In this document: one piece after another, positions 24,883 through 34,069 of the stretch
How the letters are laid out: each line of letters begins with the position of its first letter
Numbering within the stretch: position 1 is the first letter of the stretch
Source: a bacterium
GTDB lineage: Bacteria; Margulisbacteria; Marinamargulisbacteria; GCA-2716485; GCA-002719695
DNA length: 45,490 nt
Reading direction: 5' to 3'
NCBI GenBank assembly: GCA_002716725.1
Contig: PBBX01000036.1
Location: forward strand, 1 to 45,490
The notes under the pieces: generated by a model
Databases searched by the model: none
What the model saw: the letters and a program-made list of their open reading frames with translations, nothing else
What the model was told of the DNA's origin: nothing
Position numbers and translations under genes: made by a program

Positions 24883-27705
24883 TTATATGGGGAGTAAACT
24901 GTCTAGCATTATTTTATTATTTTTAAAATAGGGTTTACAGATTACGGTATCTAGGTGGCTGCTATACAAATATGTTTTAATATCTTTTTTGCTTGTTGAT
25001 AGTAAACAACAGGCATAGCATTCAAGTTGGGTTTTATATTTTTTAAATAAGGCATCTATGGTTTTGCAATAATCAGTTTTAATTTCAATTAAAATTATCG
25101 TTTCTTTTGTGATAGATACAGCATCAGCTCTGCCAGTTAAAATGGCGTCTTCATTTGTATATGATAATGGGTATTCAAACATAAAATTATAGTGTTGAAA
25201 TTGTTTAAGGCAAGAGGATGTCTGTAGCATTGTTAAGGTTTGTAATATGATTTCTTGAAAGGGTTTGGTTAGTAATTTGTAATGCTGACGTGTTTTGCAG
25301 TAGGATTCGAGCTTGGCTAAGGTGCAGTTTTTTGTTGCTAATAGATACATGATGCTTTCGTGTATTAATGTTCCTTTTAGGCTATGCTGGAGCGTGTCTA
25401 AAGAAAGATGAGATTTGTTTTTGGGGACTAAATCGGATATTTGTAGACGTTTTTTGGGCTTTTTAAATGTATAGTGCCTGTTTGTTGGAGTTGTTAAAAT
25501 TTGTTCTTGCTTTTCGGTAGGATGTTGACTGGATGTTGGTGCTTGAAACGTGCAAGGTATGTGGATGTGTTGAGTATCGTTATAAAAAGAAATTGTGTTT
25601 TCTGTTTCTTGGAATCGTGGCAATGATTTGAGAAATGAAAGATAGGAATATAAAGGCTTGTTTGTATTTGCATTGTATAAACCTGTTAAACATAACTGTT
25701 TTTTTGCACGTGTACAGGCTACATAAAATAAGCGTTTTTCTTCATCTAAAACGTCTTTTTCTTCTTGAGTAAAAAAGGTGTTTCGAATCTCTTTATCGGC
25801 TTGGCTATGGGTTGTTGTGTGACAATAGCTTTTGTTTATGATGATGGGGGATGATTTTCGTAATGGGAATACTTTATGACAGCCTAACAGGATGACGGTA
25901 TCAAACTCTAGTCCTTTTGCTGCATGGATTGTCATAATAGAAATGGGGGTTTCTGTTGATTGAGGCATGTCAAAGGCACTGTCGTGGATGGATAGTTTAA
26001 AGGTTAATAGATCGATTAAAGACTCTTTGGTTTGATTATGGGTTTGTTCTAACTGGATTAAAAGGGATAGAAATATTTCTATTTGATAGGATCCATTTGG
26101 AGTTTCGTTAACATAGCGGGAGAATGGTTCTGAATATAACACGGATGATAATAGGGCTGATAAGGATGTCGTGAGTTTTTCTTTTTCCCAGGTTTTGACG
26201 GTTGTTTGTGTTGTTTTGATTTGTTGTATGATGTATGGATCTAGGGATTTATACTTTTTTAAGCAATATGATAATTTATTTAAGATACCATCTTCTTTGT
26301 TGGTAAAAATTAATTGGCATGTTTGCATGCTTAACTTAAATAATGGGGATTGTAGTAAGGAAACCCAGGAGTGGTAGTCGTTTGGATATATCCATACTTT
26401 AATTAATAAGTAACAATCAATAATGAGTTGTTGTGAAAAAAAACCTTTTTGTTTATCGGTTTGTACAGGAAGGCCTTTATGTTTTAAATAGTTAAATATT
26501 TTTTCGCAATATTGCCTTTCTCTTGCTAAGATCCCAACTGTTTCTCCTTTTTTAATGGACTGGGATAGGTAGGTATAAATAGTGTGGAATTCTATGGTTT
26601 CATCGGTAGTATCTTTTAAAAAAAAGCAGTGGAGGGAGCCGTCACTATGTTGTTGTGACTGTAAGGGGGTAAACGGGGTAATGGTGGGGGTTGTTTTTTC
26701 AAAGATATACTTAAAAATAGGGTTTAGTGTGGAAAGTAATGCAGGGCTTGTTCGAAAGTTATCGGTAAGGGATATAACACGACACGTATGGGGGTTATTG
26801 GTAAATGTGTGAGTTAAGGTATTAAAAAAGGATAATTGTGCACCACGGAATCGATAGATGCATTGTTTGGTATCTCCTACTAAAAATAATTTTTTTTGGT
26901 TATAGGGATCGATTGTGTGGGTGAGTTTGGTAATGATATCCCATTGTTCAGGATCGGTATCTTGGCATTCATCTACCATAATATATCGATAGGTTTCTTG
27001 TAAGGATGTTTGTATCTGTTTAATAGTTAGTAGCTCGTTTGTTTTTTTGATTAAATCATTATAATCTAAGCTTATTTGAGTGTTTTTTAGGTCTGTGTAA
27101 TGGGTGTCTGCTTCTTTATATAACTGAAGTAAGGCTTGTGTTAAGGGCGTAAATGATCGTGTTTGTTTTTCTGTATAGGCATGGATAGTATGACTATGTT
27201 TAAAGCAGGTTAATAAATCATTTTCTAGTCGTGTTTCTGTGTGTTCTAGTAAATAGTTTTCGATGGCTTTATGATTTTTTTCGAGTGCTTTTTGGATACA
27301 TAATCGGATGGCTTTTTTGGCTAAAAACTGGCTTTCATCATCACTTAAAACAGAGGCTAGGGGCGATATGTTTTGCTGAAAGGCATAGTGTTGTAGTAGG
27401 TGTTTGCAAAATCCATGGAAGGTGGTAATGGGTGCTTGGTATAAAAGCGGGATGAGTGTTTCAAAGTGTGGATCTGTTTGAGATTTTTTATGAATGTTTT
27501 TATAAATTCTATGAAGACATTCTGAGGCTGCTTTATTTGTAAATGTTAGGGCGAGAATATGCTGTGGTTTTAATGTAGGGTCTTGTCTTAATAAGGTGCA
27601 ATATCGGTCTACAAATAAGGTTGTTTTTCCAGAGCCAGCACCCGCTTCTACTAAAATGTTTCCTGTATTTAGGATGGCTTCTTTTTGTTTTTTGGTTAAT
27701 TTCAT
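24883..27705 (-). CDS. addA: AddA/RecB-like helicase-nuclease
   Basis: A UvrD-type superfamily 1 helicase with a C-terminal RecB-family nuclease, 940 residues. The Q-motif region TKKQKEAI is followed by Walker A VEAGAGSGKTTLFVDRY, motif Ia ALTFTNKAA, motif II YIMVDECQDTDPEQW, motif III LVGDTKQCIYRFRGAQ, motif V SIMTIHAAKGLEFDTVIL and motif VI RLFYVACTRAKKQL. The nuclease domain (~830-900) keeps GRADAV and ILIEIKTDY (Asp, Glu-x-Lys) and looks active. It overlaps the upstream addB-like gene by 4 bp. AddAB resects double-strand breaks for RecA loading. It is shorter than Bacillus AddA (about 1230 residues), and it is transcribed against the local leading strand. Confidence 0.9.
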   Translation of the reverse strand: MKLTKKQKEAILNTGNILVEAGAGSGKTTLFVDRYCTLLRQDPTLKPQHILALTFTNKAASECLHRIYKNIHKKSQTDPHFETLIPLLYQAPITTFHGFCKHLLQHYAFQQNISPLASVLSDDESQFLAKKAIRLCIQKALEKNHKAIENYLLEHTETRLENDLLTCFKHSHTIHAYTEKQTRSFTPLTQALLQLYKEADTHYTDLKNTQISLDYNDLIKKTNELLTIKQIQTSLQETYRYIMVDECQDTDPEQWDIITKLTHTIDPYNQKKLFLVGDTKQCIYRFRGAQLSFFNTLTHTFTNNPHTCRVISLTDNFRTSPALLSTLNPIFKYIFEKTTPTITPFTPLQSQQHSDGSLHCFFLKDTTDETIEFHTIYTYLSQSIKKGETVGILARERQYCEKIFNYLKHKGLPVQTDKQKGFFSQQLIIDCYLLIKVWIYPNDYHSWVSLLQSPLFKLSMQTCQLIFTNKEDGILNKLSYCLKKYKSLDPYIIQQIKTTQTTVKTWEKEKLTTSLSALLSSVLYSEPFSRYVNETPNGSYQIEIFLSLLIQLEQTHNQTKESLIDLLTFKLSIHDSAFDMPQSTETPISIMTIHAAKGLEFDTVILLGCHKVFPLRKSSPIIINKSYCHTTTHSQADKEIRNTFFTQEEKDVLDEEKRLFYVACTRAKKQLCLTGLYNANTNKPLYSYLSFLKSLPRFQETENTISFYNDTQHIHIPCTFQAPTSSQHPTEKQEQILTTPTNRHYTFKKPKKRLQISDLVPKNKSHLSLDTLQHSLKGTLIHESIMYLLATKNCTLAKLESYCKTRQHYKLLTKPFQEIILQTLTMLQTSSCLKQFQHYNFMFEYPLSYTNEDAILTGRADAVSITKETIILIEIKTDYCKTIDALFKKYKTQLECYACCLLSTSKKDIKTYLYSSHLDTVICKPYFKNNKIMLDSLLPI

Positions 27706-30422
27706 TGATTTTTTTGATTAGGGTTACGGCAGGTAATGGTATTTTCGCAGAAATGGCATTGAGAGGATGTGTTTTTAATATAGGGACTTAGTTTAGGGTG
27801 TGCTTCATGAGTGAAATGATTATCTTGTATTAATTCTATTAGAGAGTGAATGTGATTTTTGATGGTTTTTGGAAATGATGGTGTTAATAGAAAGGGTCTT
27901 TTTCGTTTTTCTATGTAGGTTTTTTTGAATGATTCTTGGCATGCGGGGATGGTTAATGATGTTTTTTCTTGGTTATGAATTTGAAAATAAATAAGGGCCT
28001 CTATTATATCGGTTTGTTTACATAATAAATAGATGGGCAGTTGTAAGGATTTTCCGTTTTTAATATCGGAGGGGGAGGCTATGTTTTTTCCTGTTTTATA
28101 ATCGATAATAACCTTACCTGTTTTTGTTTGAAATAGAGCATCTACCACACCTTTTATGATCGTTTGATTGATAGTAATATGGTGTTTTGTTTCGGTGTTT
28201 ATGGGGCTTAATAAGTAGTCGTTATCATGATAAATATCGATGATTGAGTGAACAAGGCCGGGATTTGATTGATGACCTAATAACTTATGACGTTTTATTG
28301 TCCATATGGCATTGTTAGGATAGTTGCTTAATATGTTCTTGCAGATTTTTATAAGTATGTTTAAGGATGTTTTTTTAGTTGGGGGAGGGTGTTTTATAAG
28401 CCATTTATTAAATGCTTCCATGATTTGATGAATCACGATTCCCCATTCTTTAGCAGATATATTTTGTTGATCGGGTTCTAGGGGATCTAACTTTAAAACG
28501 TAATATAACCAAAACTTGTAGGGACATGATTGGTAGGTATCAATCATTGTTGCTGATAGTTCTGAAAAGGTTATTTTGTCGTTTTTGTTGATAATGTTTT
28601 TATTTGTTTTATTAGTATTTTTACATTTTAATGGTCTTTTTTTAGGGTGCATTTCTTTCCAGATAGCGGGCTCTGTTTTTATTATGTTTAGTGGGATGGT
28701 TTGTGTATCATGTATCGTTTTAGCGGAGCTTAACCAAAGCGTATTATCATTACTATGTAGGTTAATAAGATGCGAGTTTAAAAGCGAGTGGCTAGGGTTC
28801 GTGCGTGTGGGTTGGTATAGTGTTTTTAATGTTTCGAAGTAGTCTTTTTTAATATCAATGTTTTGATACATGCTGTGGTTAAGGCCTAGTATAAAATTGA
28901 TTGTATGTGGTTTAAACAATGTTGTTTCAATGTGCTCTATACTTATTATCTGTGTTTGTGTATCCGCTTCATGATACTGATGGTTTAGTGTTTGTATGAG
29001 CCAATCGCAATATAGACTGGAATAGTGTTCGGATGGTGGCAGCGTGTTTAGGTATGTTAATTGAATGGCTATAAAATCTAATAATTTTTCTTTGGATTTA
29101 TAGGCATCCTTGTTGGTTTTTTCTAGTGTATTGAACACATTAAAGTAACGTATAAAGGGGATAAAAACCTCAAGCCATTTTGAGGGAGTTTTAGTTTCTA
29201 TTAATGTTTTATGATAGGTATATATGCCTATTATGTTTTCTAATTGGGTTTCTAGTGTTGTGTGGATGCTAGTTTTATCGTTTTGTTTTATGGCTTTTAG
29301 TGTTGCTTTAATGGTTTCTATGGGCGACTGTTTATTATGATTGGGGATGTATTGTTTTATATGCTGGATGTTTATTATCGAATCATTTTGATTCATGTAG
29401 TGTAGCCAAGGATGACTTGTCATGGTTGTAAGGCTTTCAAGGGAGAAAGGGGTTTTAATGAATGTTAATAAACTAACAAAACTATCTATTATATTTTGAG
29501 TGATTTCTCTTTTTTTAAGTGTGTTTACGGCGATATTATATTTTAGGAGTATTTGATTAATACTTTGTTTGTAAGCAGGGTTTTTGGGGATAATAATACG
29601 AAACGTGGTGTTTGGGTTTTTGTTTGATAGCGTGTGGATCTTATGAAGGGTGGCTTCTATTTCTTGATTATGTGTTTCGTATTCTTTGATTGTGGCGGCA
29701 TTTAGCGGGTTTAAGTGTTCTTCAAAAATTGAGTTTATGTTAGGAAAGGAGTGCTCTAACCAGTTAATTTCATGTTCAAAGCTAGTATCTAATAGCCAGG
29801 TTGATGGTGTTTTTTGTAAAGTGTTATAAAGGCAGTGTTTAGACCATGGTTCAATAAATGATGTATTTATAAATACGAGTTCTGTAATAGCTGCCAATTT
29901 TGGTGAAGAAACACGTGTTTTGTAATACGATTTAAGGTTGATGGTGTAGGTTTGACTAAGGTATTGGGTGAATTCTTGATATAGATCGGTTAAGAGAGCG
30001 GTTGTTTCACTATCAAATAATGTTTTTTTTGTTTTATATGGGTCGTTTGTTATAGCATACTCTATAAAATAGAGTATTACATTTTCCATTAACGTATAGG
30101 ACTGATAGAGTGTTTTGCGAAAGGCATTGTGTTGAAAATGGGATAGGTAAGTTTTTAGATATAATATAAGAAAGGGTTTGTTATGGGCATACGTTTGAGA
30201 GTATGATAGGTCGATTAAGTCAGATATGGAGATGATGAGGGGGGGGATTTCGATGGCTTCATTTTGATGCAGGGTTTCTTCCAAATTGCTTACATGTGCT
30301 TTGTTGTTGCAGATGATGGCTATTTGATGGGGGAGATAGCTAATGGATGTTAAGAGAGCTTGGAAGCCTTTTGAATTTGTGATGGGGATGTTTGTTGTTT
30401 TGTATAGGTGGTGGTTTTTCAT
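27702..30422 (-). CDS. addB: AddB-like nuclease subunit with Fe-S cysteines
   Basis: A 906-residue partner of the downstream helicase, overlapping it by 4 bp. The N-terminal half resembles an inactivated helicase; I see no Walker A, unlike Bacillus AddB. The C-terminal PD-(D/E)xK nuclease starts with SATMIDTYQSCPYKFWLYY and has GVVDALFQ and VIIDYKTGK (Asp, Asp-x-Lys). The four cysteines of the AddB iron-sulfur staple are present: one in QSCPYKF and three as C-x2-C-x5-C in SQCHFCENTITC at the C-terminus. The family assignment rests on the nuclease, the cluster and the operon. Confidence 0.87.
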   Translation of the reverse strand: MKNHHLYKTTNIPITNSKGFQALLTSISYLPHQIAIICNNKAHVSNLEETLHQNEAIEIPPLIISISDLIDLSYSQTYAHNKPFLILYLKTYLSHFQHNAFRKTLYQSYTLMENVILYFIEYAITNDPYKTKKTLFDSETTALLTDLYQEFTQYLSQTYTINLKSYYKTRVSSPKLAAITELVFINTSFIEPWSKHCLYNTLQKTPSTWLLDTSFEHEINWLEHSFPNINSIFEEHLNPLNAATIKEYETHNQEIEATLHKIHTLSNKNPNTTFRIIIPKNPAYKQSINQILLKYNIAVNTLKKREITQNIIDSFVSLLTFIKTPFSLESLTTMTSHPWLHYMNQNDSIINIQHIKQYIPNHNKQSPIETIKATLKAIKQNDKTSIHTTLETQLENIIGIYTYHKTLIETKTPSKWLEVFIPFIRYFNVFNTLEKTNKDAYKSKEKLLDFIAIQLTYLNTLPPSEHYSSLYCDWLIQTLNHQYHEADTQTQIISIEHIETTLFKPHTINFILGLNHSMYQNIDIKKDYFETLKTLYQPTRTNPSHSLLNSHLINLHSNDNTLWLSSAKTIHDTQTIPLNIIKTEPAIWKEMHPKKRPLKCKNTNKTNKNIINKNDKITFSELSATMIDTYQSCPYKFWLYYVLKLDPLEPDQQNISAKEWGIVIHQIMEAFNKWLIKHPPPTKKTSLNILIKICKNILSNYPNNAIWTIKRHKLLGHQSNPGLVHSIIDIYHDNDYLLSPINTETKHHITINQTIIKGVVDALFQTKTGKVIIDYKTGKNIASPSDIKNGKSLQLPIYLLCKQTDIIEALIYFQIHNQEKTSLTIPACQESFKKTYIEKRKRPFLLTPSFPKTIKNHIHSLIELIQDNHFTHEAHPKLSPYIKNTSSQCHFCENTITCRNPNQKNQ

Positions 30423-30549
30423 AAATAGGAGTATAGCATATTGAAATACTTAATTTTTATTATTCTCTAGTTTAAGCGTTGCTTGTATAGGCATTTAGTT
30501 GATGTAGGACTCCCTTTTATTCTAGATTTTTTTAAAGTATTTTATCTTA

Positions 30550-30565
30550 GGTTTCACGTTAAACA
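30550..30565. promoter_or_regulatory. Degenerate parS-like site
   Basis: GGTTTCACGTTAAACA differs from the parS consensus TGTTTCACGTGAAACA at two of 16 positions (first base, and base 11 of the palindrome). It may bind ParB weakly. Confidence 0.35.
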
Positions 30566-30683
30566 TTGAGGTGTTGGTTTTTTTTTGTTGCAATGGATTT
30601 ATTCTGGTGCGTTGCTGCTTTTTCATCAGTTGTGGGGTATTAAATGCAGGGGGCTTAGTTATTTATCAGGCTATTTACTGTGA

Positions 30684-30730
30684 GGGGTTGTTGGGGAAGG
30701 GGGGGCTTTAGTCGGGGTCGAGTTTGGGGG
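30684..30730 (+). other. Five-run G tract with G-quadruplex potential
   Basis: Five runs of at least four G (4, 4, 7, 4 and 5) occur in 47 bp, separated by short spacers (TTGTT, AA, CTTTAGTC, TCGAGTTT). This is exceptional for such an A+T-rich sequence and fits a four-tetrad quadruplex on the plus strand, in non-coding DNA. Confidence 0.55.
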
Positions 30731-30803
30731 CTCCTTCTATGTTTTCTGCCGAGGTGCTTGTCAATCTTGTTGTCTGAGGAAATTATGTCTATTCCGGGAG
30801 GCT

Positions 30804-31076
30804 TAATTTTTTCTAACTGGCCCACATTTGTGTTGCAAACAAAAAATAAAAACAAGATAAGATTATACGGCCCCTAAATTTGTTTAAAACACATTGATTT
30901 GAATATTAATAACACCTGTCAACATCCGTTAAACTAAACCATTAAACCTTCCTACCTAGAACGCCGTTAATATAGGTCATTTTTATATAGTTATCGAGGA
31001 AAATAGACAGTTGAGATGGGTTGACGGGGTTTTTTAATGATCAGCAACACGAAGGTGGGCCGGTTAGTAATTTTTT
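30804..31076. mobile_element. Candidate miniature inverted-repeat element with 9-bp target duplication
   Basis: Terminal inverted repeats of 24 bp, 21 of 24 matching by my count, lie at 30813-30836 (CTAACTGGCCCACATTTG...) and 31044-31067 (complement CTAACCGGCCCACCTTCG...). They bound a 255-bp unit. Directly outside both ends is the same 9-mer TAATTTTTT (30804-30812 and 31068-31076), as a target-site duplication would be. The interior is non-coding, and much of it has more C than G on the plus strand, unlike its surroundings. No transposase is present, so it would be non-autonomous. The T-rich 9-mer could match by chance; no second copy was seen in the window. Confidence 0.5.
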
Positions 31077-31201
31077 TGTATGGCCCTATGTATTCTTTGT
31101 CAAGAATTATGGTCCGATTAAGTTGTGTTATCGAGGTAGTCTTTAGTGGGGGGGAGATAAGTGTGCTTATGATTGGAGGAGAATAGGTGTCGTTTGTGTA
31201 A

Positions 31202-31217
31202 TGATTCACGTGAAACA
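31202..31217. promoter_or_regulatory. parS site with one mismatch
   Basis: TGATTCACGTGAAACA differs from the consensus TGTTTCACGTGAAACA at one position. It lies 4.8 kb from parA and 8 kb from the dnaA-proximal box cluster, within the range usual for ParB-binding sites. Confidence 0.75.
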
Positions 31218-31766
31218 TTACCCTCTTAATCGTGATTTAGAGTTGTTTATAGTGATTATTGAGCGTATATGGATGATTTTAGAGGTGATGTGGTTTTTAT
31301 CGGGGTATGTTTTAGGAGGGCTTCCTACAGTAAATTTTTATTATGGGGTTGCTAATGCTGTGATTTTTTATATAGAAAACGCAGTTAAGTGAATTATGTT
31401 TGATATTTACAATTTAGGCGTGGCGATTATGGGGGGATTAATAGAGGGTTTTTTCTCTTAGATTCAATAGGGCCTGTTAGGAATAGAGGATCAGATGGTG
31501 AATAATGAGGATGGATCTTGTTGTGATTTTGTAGCTCGAGGACTAGTCTACTCTTTTTTATATATAGTAAAGGGGTATATTAAAGAGGAGCTTGTGATTT
31601 CTTTTGTTAGTGAAGGGGGTTATGTTTCGTGTTTTGTATCGTAGTCTTGATCGTTATTCGCTGTATGCCAAGAATGATGGTTTGGATGATGGGTTTCGGT
31701 CTCTTTATTTGTAAATAGTTAGTGAGTCTTGTTGCTTGTTTTTCCCTTTTTTAATACACTGGTTTT

Positions 31767-32708
31767 ATGTTTGATGCTGTTGTTGATGCTAATGTTAATC
31801 GTGTGAGTGAGGGGTTGAGGGTTGTTGAGGAGTATGTTCGTTTTGTTCGTTCTCATGCCATTTATACATTAAAGCTTGCTGAGATTCGTAAGAAAGTTAA
31901 TCGTTTATTTCCTCAGTCTACAGGGTGTTTAGTTGCAAGGCGAGTCGATAGGGATGTTAGGGCCAAAGAAGCCCCTAATAAAAGGGCGGATATTCAGGAT
32001 GTTTTGATTGCTAATTTTAAAAGAGTTGAAGAGGGGCTGCGTGTTTTGGAGGAGTATTCGGGGGAGCTTGCTTGTAATGCTTTGCGCTATGATGTATATG
32101 AGCTAGAGGCGGCTATTTTATTGCTTTCTAAGAAGCCTCTTATTAAAAAGGGGGTTTATTTGATCTCTGATGATGTCTCTCGTTTAAAAGAAGGGGTTCG
32201 ATTGGGGTGTTCGTTGGTTCAGCTTAGAGATAAGTCGTCGTCAAAGGAGGTGGTTTATAATAAAGCTAAAGCGGTTTCCTCTTTTGTTGCTGATTTTGAT
32301 GTTCCGTTTATTGTAAATGACTTTTTAGATATCGCTATGTTGGTTGATGCGGATGGCTTGCATACAGGGCAGGATGATTTGGCTGTTAGTGATTTGATAT
32401 CGTTGTGGGGGCGACATAAGCTATATGGGCGAACCACGCATTCTTTAGCTCAGGGAGAACTTGCTAAATCACAAGGGGTTGATTATGTTAGTGTGGGCCC
32501 TATTTGGGAAACGCCTTCTAAGCCAGGGCGTGAGGGTATTGGGTTTGATTACTTAGAGGCGGTTAAATCTCTGGATATTGCTTATGTCGCTATTGGGGGG
32601 ATTGATGATAGTAATGTTTCTGATATTATGGCGTATTCGCCATTTATGATTGGAGTTATTCGTTCATTTAAGTCTATTTCTGATTGGCAGGCTCGTTTTT
32701 TTTCATGA
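31767..32708 (+). CDS. thiE: Thiamine-phosphate synthase with N-terminal ThiD2 domain
   Basis: ThiE couples the thiazole and pyrimidine halves to give thiamine phosphate. The 313-residue protein is a two-domain form. Residues ~1-125 are the helical ThiD2 domain, with repeated VNRVSEGLRVVEEYVRF and FKRVEEGLRVLEEYSGE. Residues ~128-313 are the ThiE TIM barrel, with LVQLRDKSSS, FIVNDFLDIAM, ADGLHTGQDD, YVSVGPIWETPSKPGREGIG and YVAIGGI. This fusion is known in cyanobacteria and some other phyla. No Shine-Dalgarno is visible; a possible TTGCTT-N17-TACACT promoter ends 6 nt before the ATG. No TPP riboswitch core was found upstream. Confidence 0.94.
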   Translation: MFDAVVDANVNRVSEGLRVVEEYVRFVRSHAIYTLKLAEIRKKVNRLFPQSTGCLVARRVDRDVRAKEAPNKRADIQDVLIANFKRVEEGLRVLEEYSGELACNALRYDVYELEAAILLLSKKPLIKKGVYLISDDVSRLKEGVRLGCSLVQLRDKSSSKEVVYNKAKAVSSFVADFDVPFIVNDFLDIAMLVDADGLHTGQDDLAVSDLISLWGRHKLYGRTTHSLAQGELAKSQGVDYVSVGPIWETPSKPGREGIGFDYLEAVKSLDIAYVAIGGIDDSNVSDIMAYSPFMIGVIRSFKSISDWQARFFS

Positions 32709-32792
32709 TTTATTAATTAGTGTTTGAGTATAAGTTTTTGATTTGCTATAATTACTAGGTTTGGAAAAAAATAGTTAAAAATAGGAAGGGCA

Positions 32793-34064
32793 ATGGATGT
32801 AATTGTATTGGTTGGGACTCAGTTTGGTGATGAAGGAAAGGGAAAGATTACGGATATTTTGGCAGAAGATTCGGATTATGTTGTTCGATATCAGGGGGGG
32901 AATAATGCAGGGCATACGGTTTGTGTGGGGGAAAGCACCTTTAAGTTACATTTAATTCCTTCAGGGATACTTTATGATAGCTGCTGTTCTGTTATTGCAA
33001 ATGGCGTTGTTTTAGACCCTGCTGTTATTTTGCAAGAAATGGAGACGTTGCGGAATCAGGGTATTACGGTAGACCCTTCAAAGTTAAAAATTTCTAGTAT
33101 TGCTAATGTTATATTGCCCGTTCATAGAAAGCTAGATTCTAAGCAGGAGTCTAAGCGGCATCATGAAAAGATAGGGACGACAGGAAAGGGGATTGGGCCT
33201 GCGTATATGCATAAGGTTGCTCGCACAGGGATACGGGTTCAGGACCTATTAAAAAAGGATCTATTAAAAAAGAAGCTTCTAAAGCAGAATTGGGGAGAGG
33301 TTTATGGTGAGGATGAGTATGATTTAGATCGCGTTGTTGATGAGTATCATGGGTATGGTTTGCAATTAGAGCCTTATATGGTGGACTCCTCTCTTTTTGT
33401 TAATAATGCTATTGATTCTGGAAAATCGATTATTATGGAAGGCGCCCAGGGAACCTTGCTTGATGTTGATCATGGAACTTATCCTTATGTGACCTCGTCT
33501 AATCCTGTGGCGGGTGCAGCTTGTGTGGGTGCGGGGATTGGCCCTCATAAAATTAAGAAGGTTATTGGGGTGACTAAGGCGTATTTGACTCGTGTGGGAG
33601 AAGGCCCTTTTACAACGGAATTACACGATCGTTATGGAGAGTATTTGCGTGAAAAGGGTGGGGAGTTTGGAACAACGACAGGGCGTCCTCGTCGATGTGG
33701 ATGGCTTGATTTGGTTGTTTTAAAATATGCCATTCGGGTTAATGGGATTACTGAAATTTGCTTAACAAAATTAGATGTTTTAGATGGTTTGGATAGTATT
33801 AAGGTGTGTACCCGGTATAAGACTGTGGATGGGGAGTTGTTGGATGAATTTCCACTTGATTTGGAAGTGTATTCTTTTTGTGAGCCGATTTATGAGACCC
33901 TTCCAGGCTGGAAGGAGGATATATCGCAGATGACTGATTTTTCAGAGTTGCCTGAGTCGGCAAGGGCTTATGTGGAATATATAGCCTTGCATACCGGTGT
34001 TCAAATTAAAATGGTTTCGGTTGGGACAAGGCGTAGGCAGACGATTCATTTGATTACACGTTAG
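32793..34064 (+). CDS. purA: Adenylosuccinate synthetase
   Basis: PurA converts IMP, aspartate and GTP to adenylosuccinate, the first step from IMP to AMP. It is 423 residues, full length. The N-terminal GTQFGDEGKGKITD loop carries the catalytic Asp, and GGNNAGHTV the catalytic His. Further motifs are GTTGKGIGPAYMHKVARTGIR, EGAQGTLLDVDHGTYPYVTSSNP, TRVGEGPFTTEL, TTTGRPRRCGWLDLV, and the C-terminal VSVGTRRRQTI. A Shine-Dalgarno AGGAAGG precedes the ATG. The gene is convergent with the KaiC pair, 5 bp apart, with no obvious terminator between. Confidence 0.98.
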   Translation: MDVIVLVGTQFGDEGKGKITDILAEDSDYVVRYQGGNNAGHTVCVGESTFKLHLIPSGILYDSCCSVIANGVVLDPAVILQEMETLRNQGITVDPSKLKISSIANVILPVHRKLDSKQESKRHHEKIGTTGKGIGPAYMHKVARTGIRVQDLLKKDLLKKKLLKQNWGEVYGEDEYDLDRVVDEYHGYGLQLEPYMVDSSLFVNNAIDSGKSIIMEGAQGTLLDVDHGTYPYVTSSNPVAGAACVGAGIGPHKIKKVIGVTKAYLTRVGEGPFTTELHDRYGEYLREKGGEFGTTTGRPRRCGWLDLVVLKYAIRVNGITEICLTKLDVLDGLDSIKVCTRYKTVDGELLDEFPLDLEVYSFCEPIYETLPGWKEDISQMTDFSELPESARAYVEYIALHTGVQIKMVSVGTRRRQTIHLITR

Positions 34065-34069
34065 ATGCT

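Larger units (their letters stand above)
30423..31766. other. 1.34-kb gene-poor spacer between addB and thiE
   Basis: No convincing gene is present. Contents are two parS-like sites, a G-run tract and an inverted-repeat element, all listed separately. Several short frames exist. A 30-codon frame at 30785-30877 follows a fair GAGGAAA but enters the inverted-repeat element. A 49-codon frame at 31495-31644 follows AGAGGATC, and a 30-codon frame at 31622-31714 follows GAAGGGGG. None resembles a known protein. I saw no tRNA, tmRNA, SRP RNA, RNase P RNA or TPP-riboswitch core. The spacer is divergent, so promoters for both addB and thiE should lie here. Confidence 0.6.

Noticed and set aside
29911-29920. 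ACACGTGTTT palindrome-like word inside addB
   Set aside because: It lacks the TTTCACGTGAAA core of parS and is a short chance palindrome in coding sequence.
30720-30840. Possible TPP riboswitch upstream of thiE (GGTGCTTG and CTGAGG-like words)
   Set aside because: The conserved core around CTGAGA, ACCTGATC and GATAATGCCAGCG is absent, and the segment is about 1 kb from thiE.
30813-31067. Integron attC-like site (CTAAC ... GTTAG ends)
   Set aside because: The core boxes do not fit RYYYAAC/GTTRRRY, the span is too long, and no integrase is present; a transposon-like element explains the flanking 9-mers better.
30655-31392. Several 63-75 codon frames in the addB-thiE spacer
   Set aside because: They overlap on opposite strands, lack good start signals or cross the inverted-repeat element, and resemble no protein family; the shared peptide PTFVL in two of them comes from the inverted repeats themselves.
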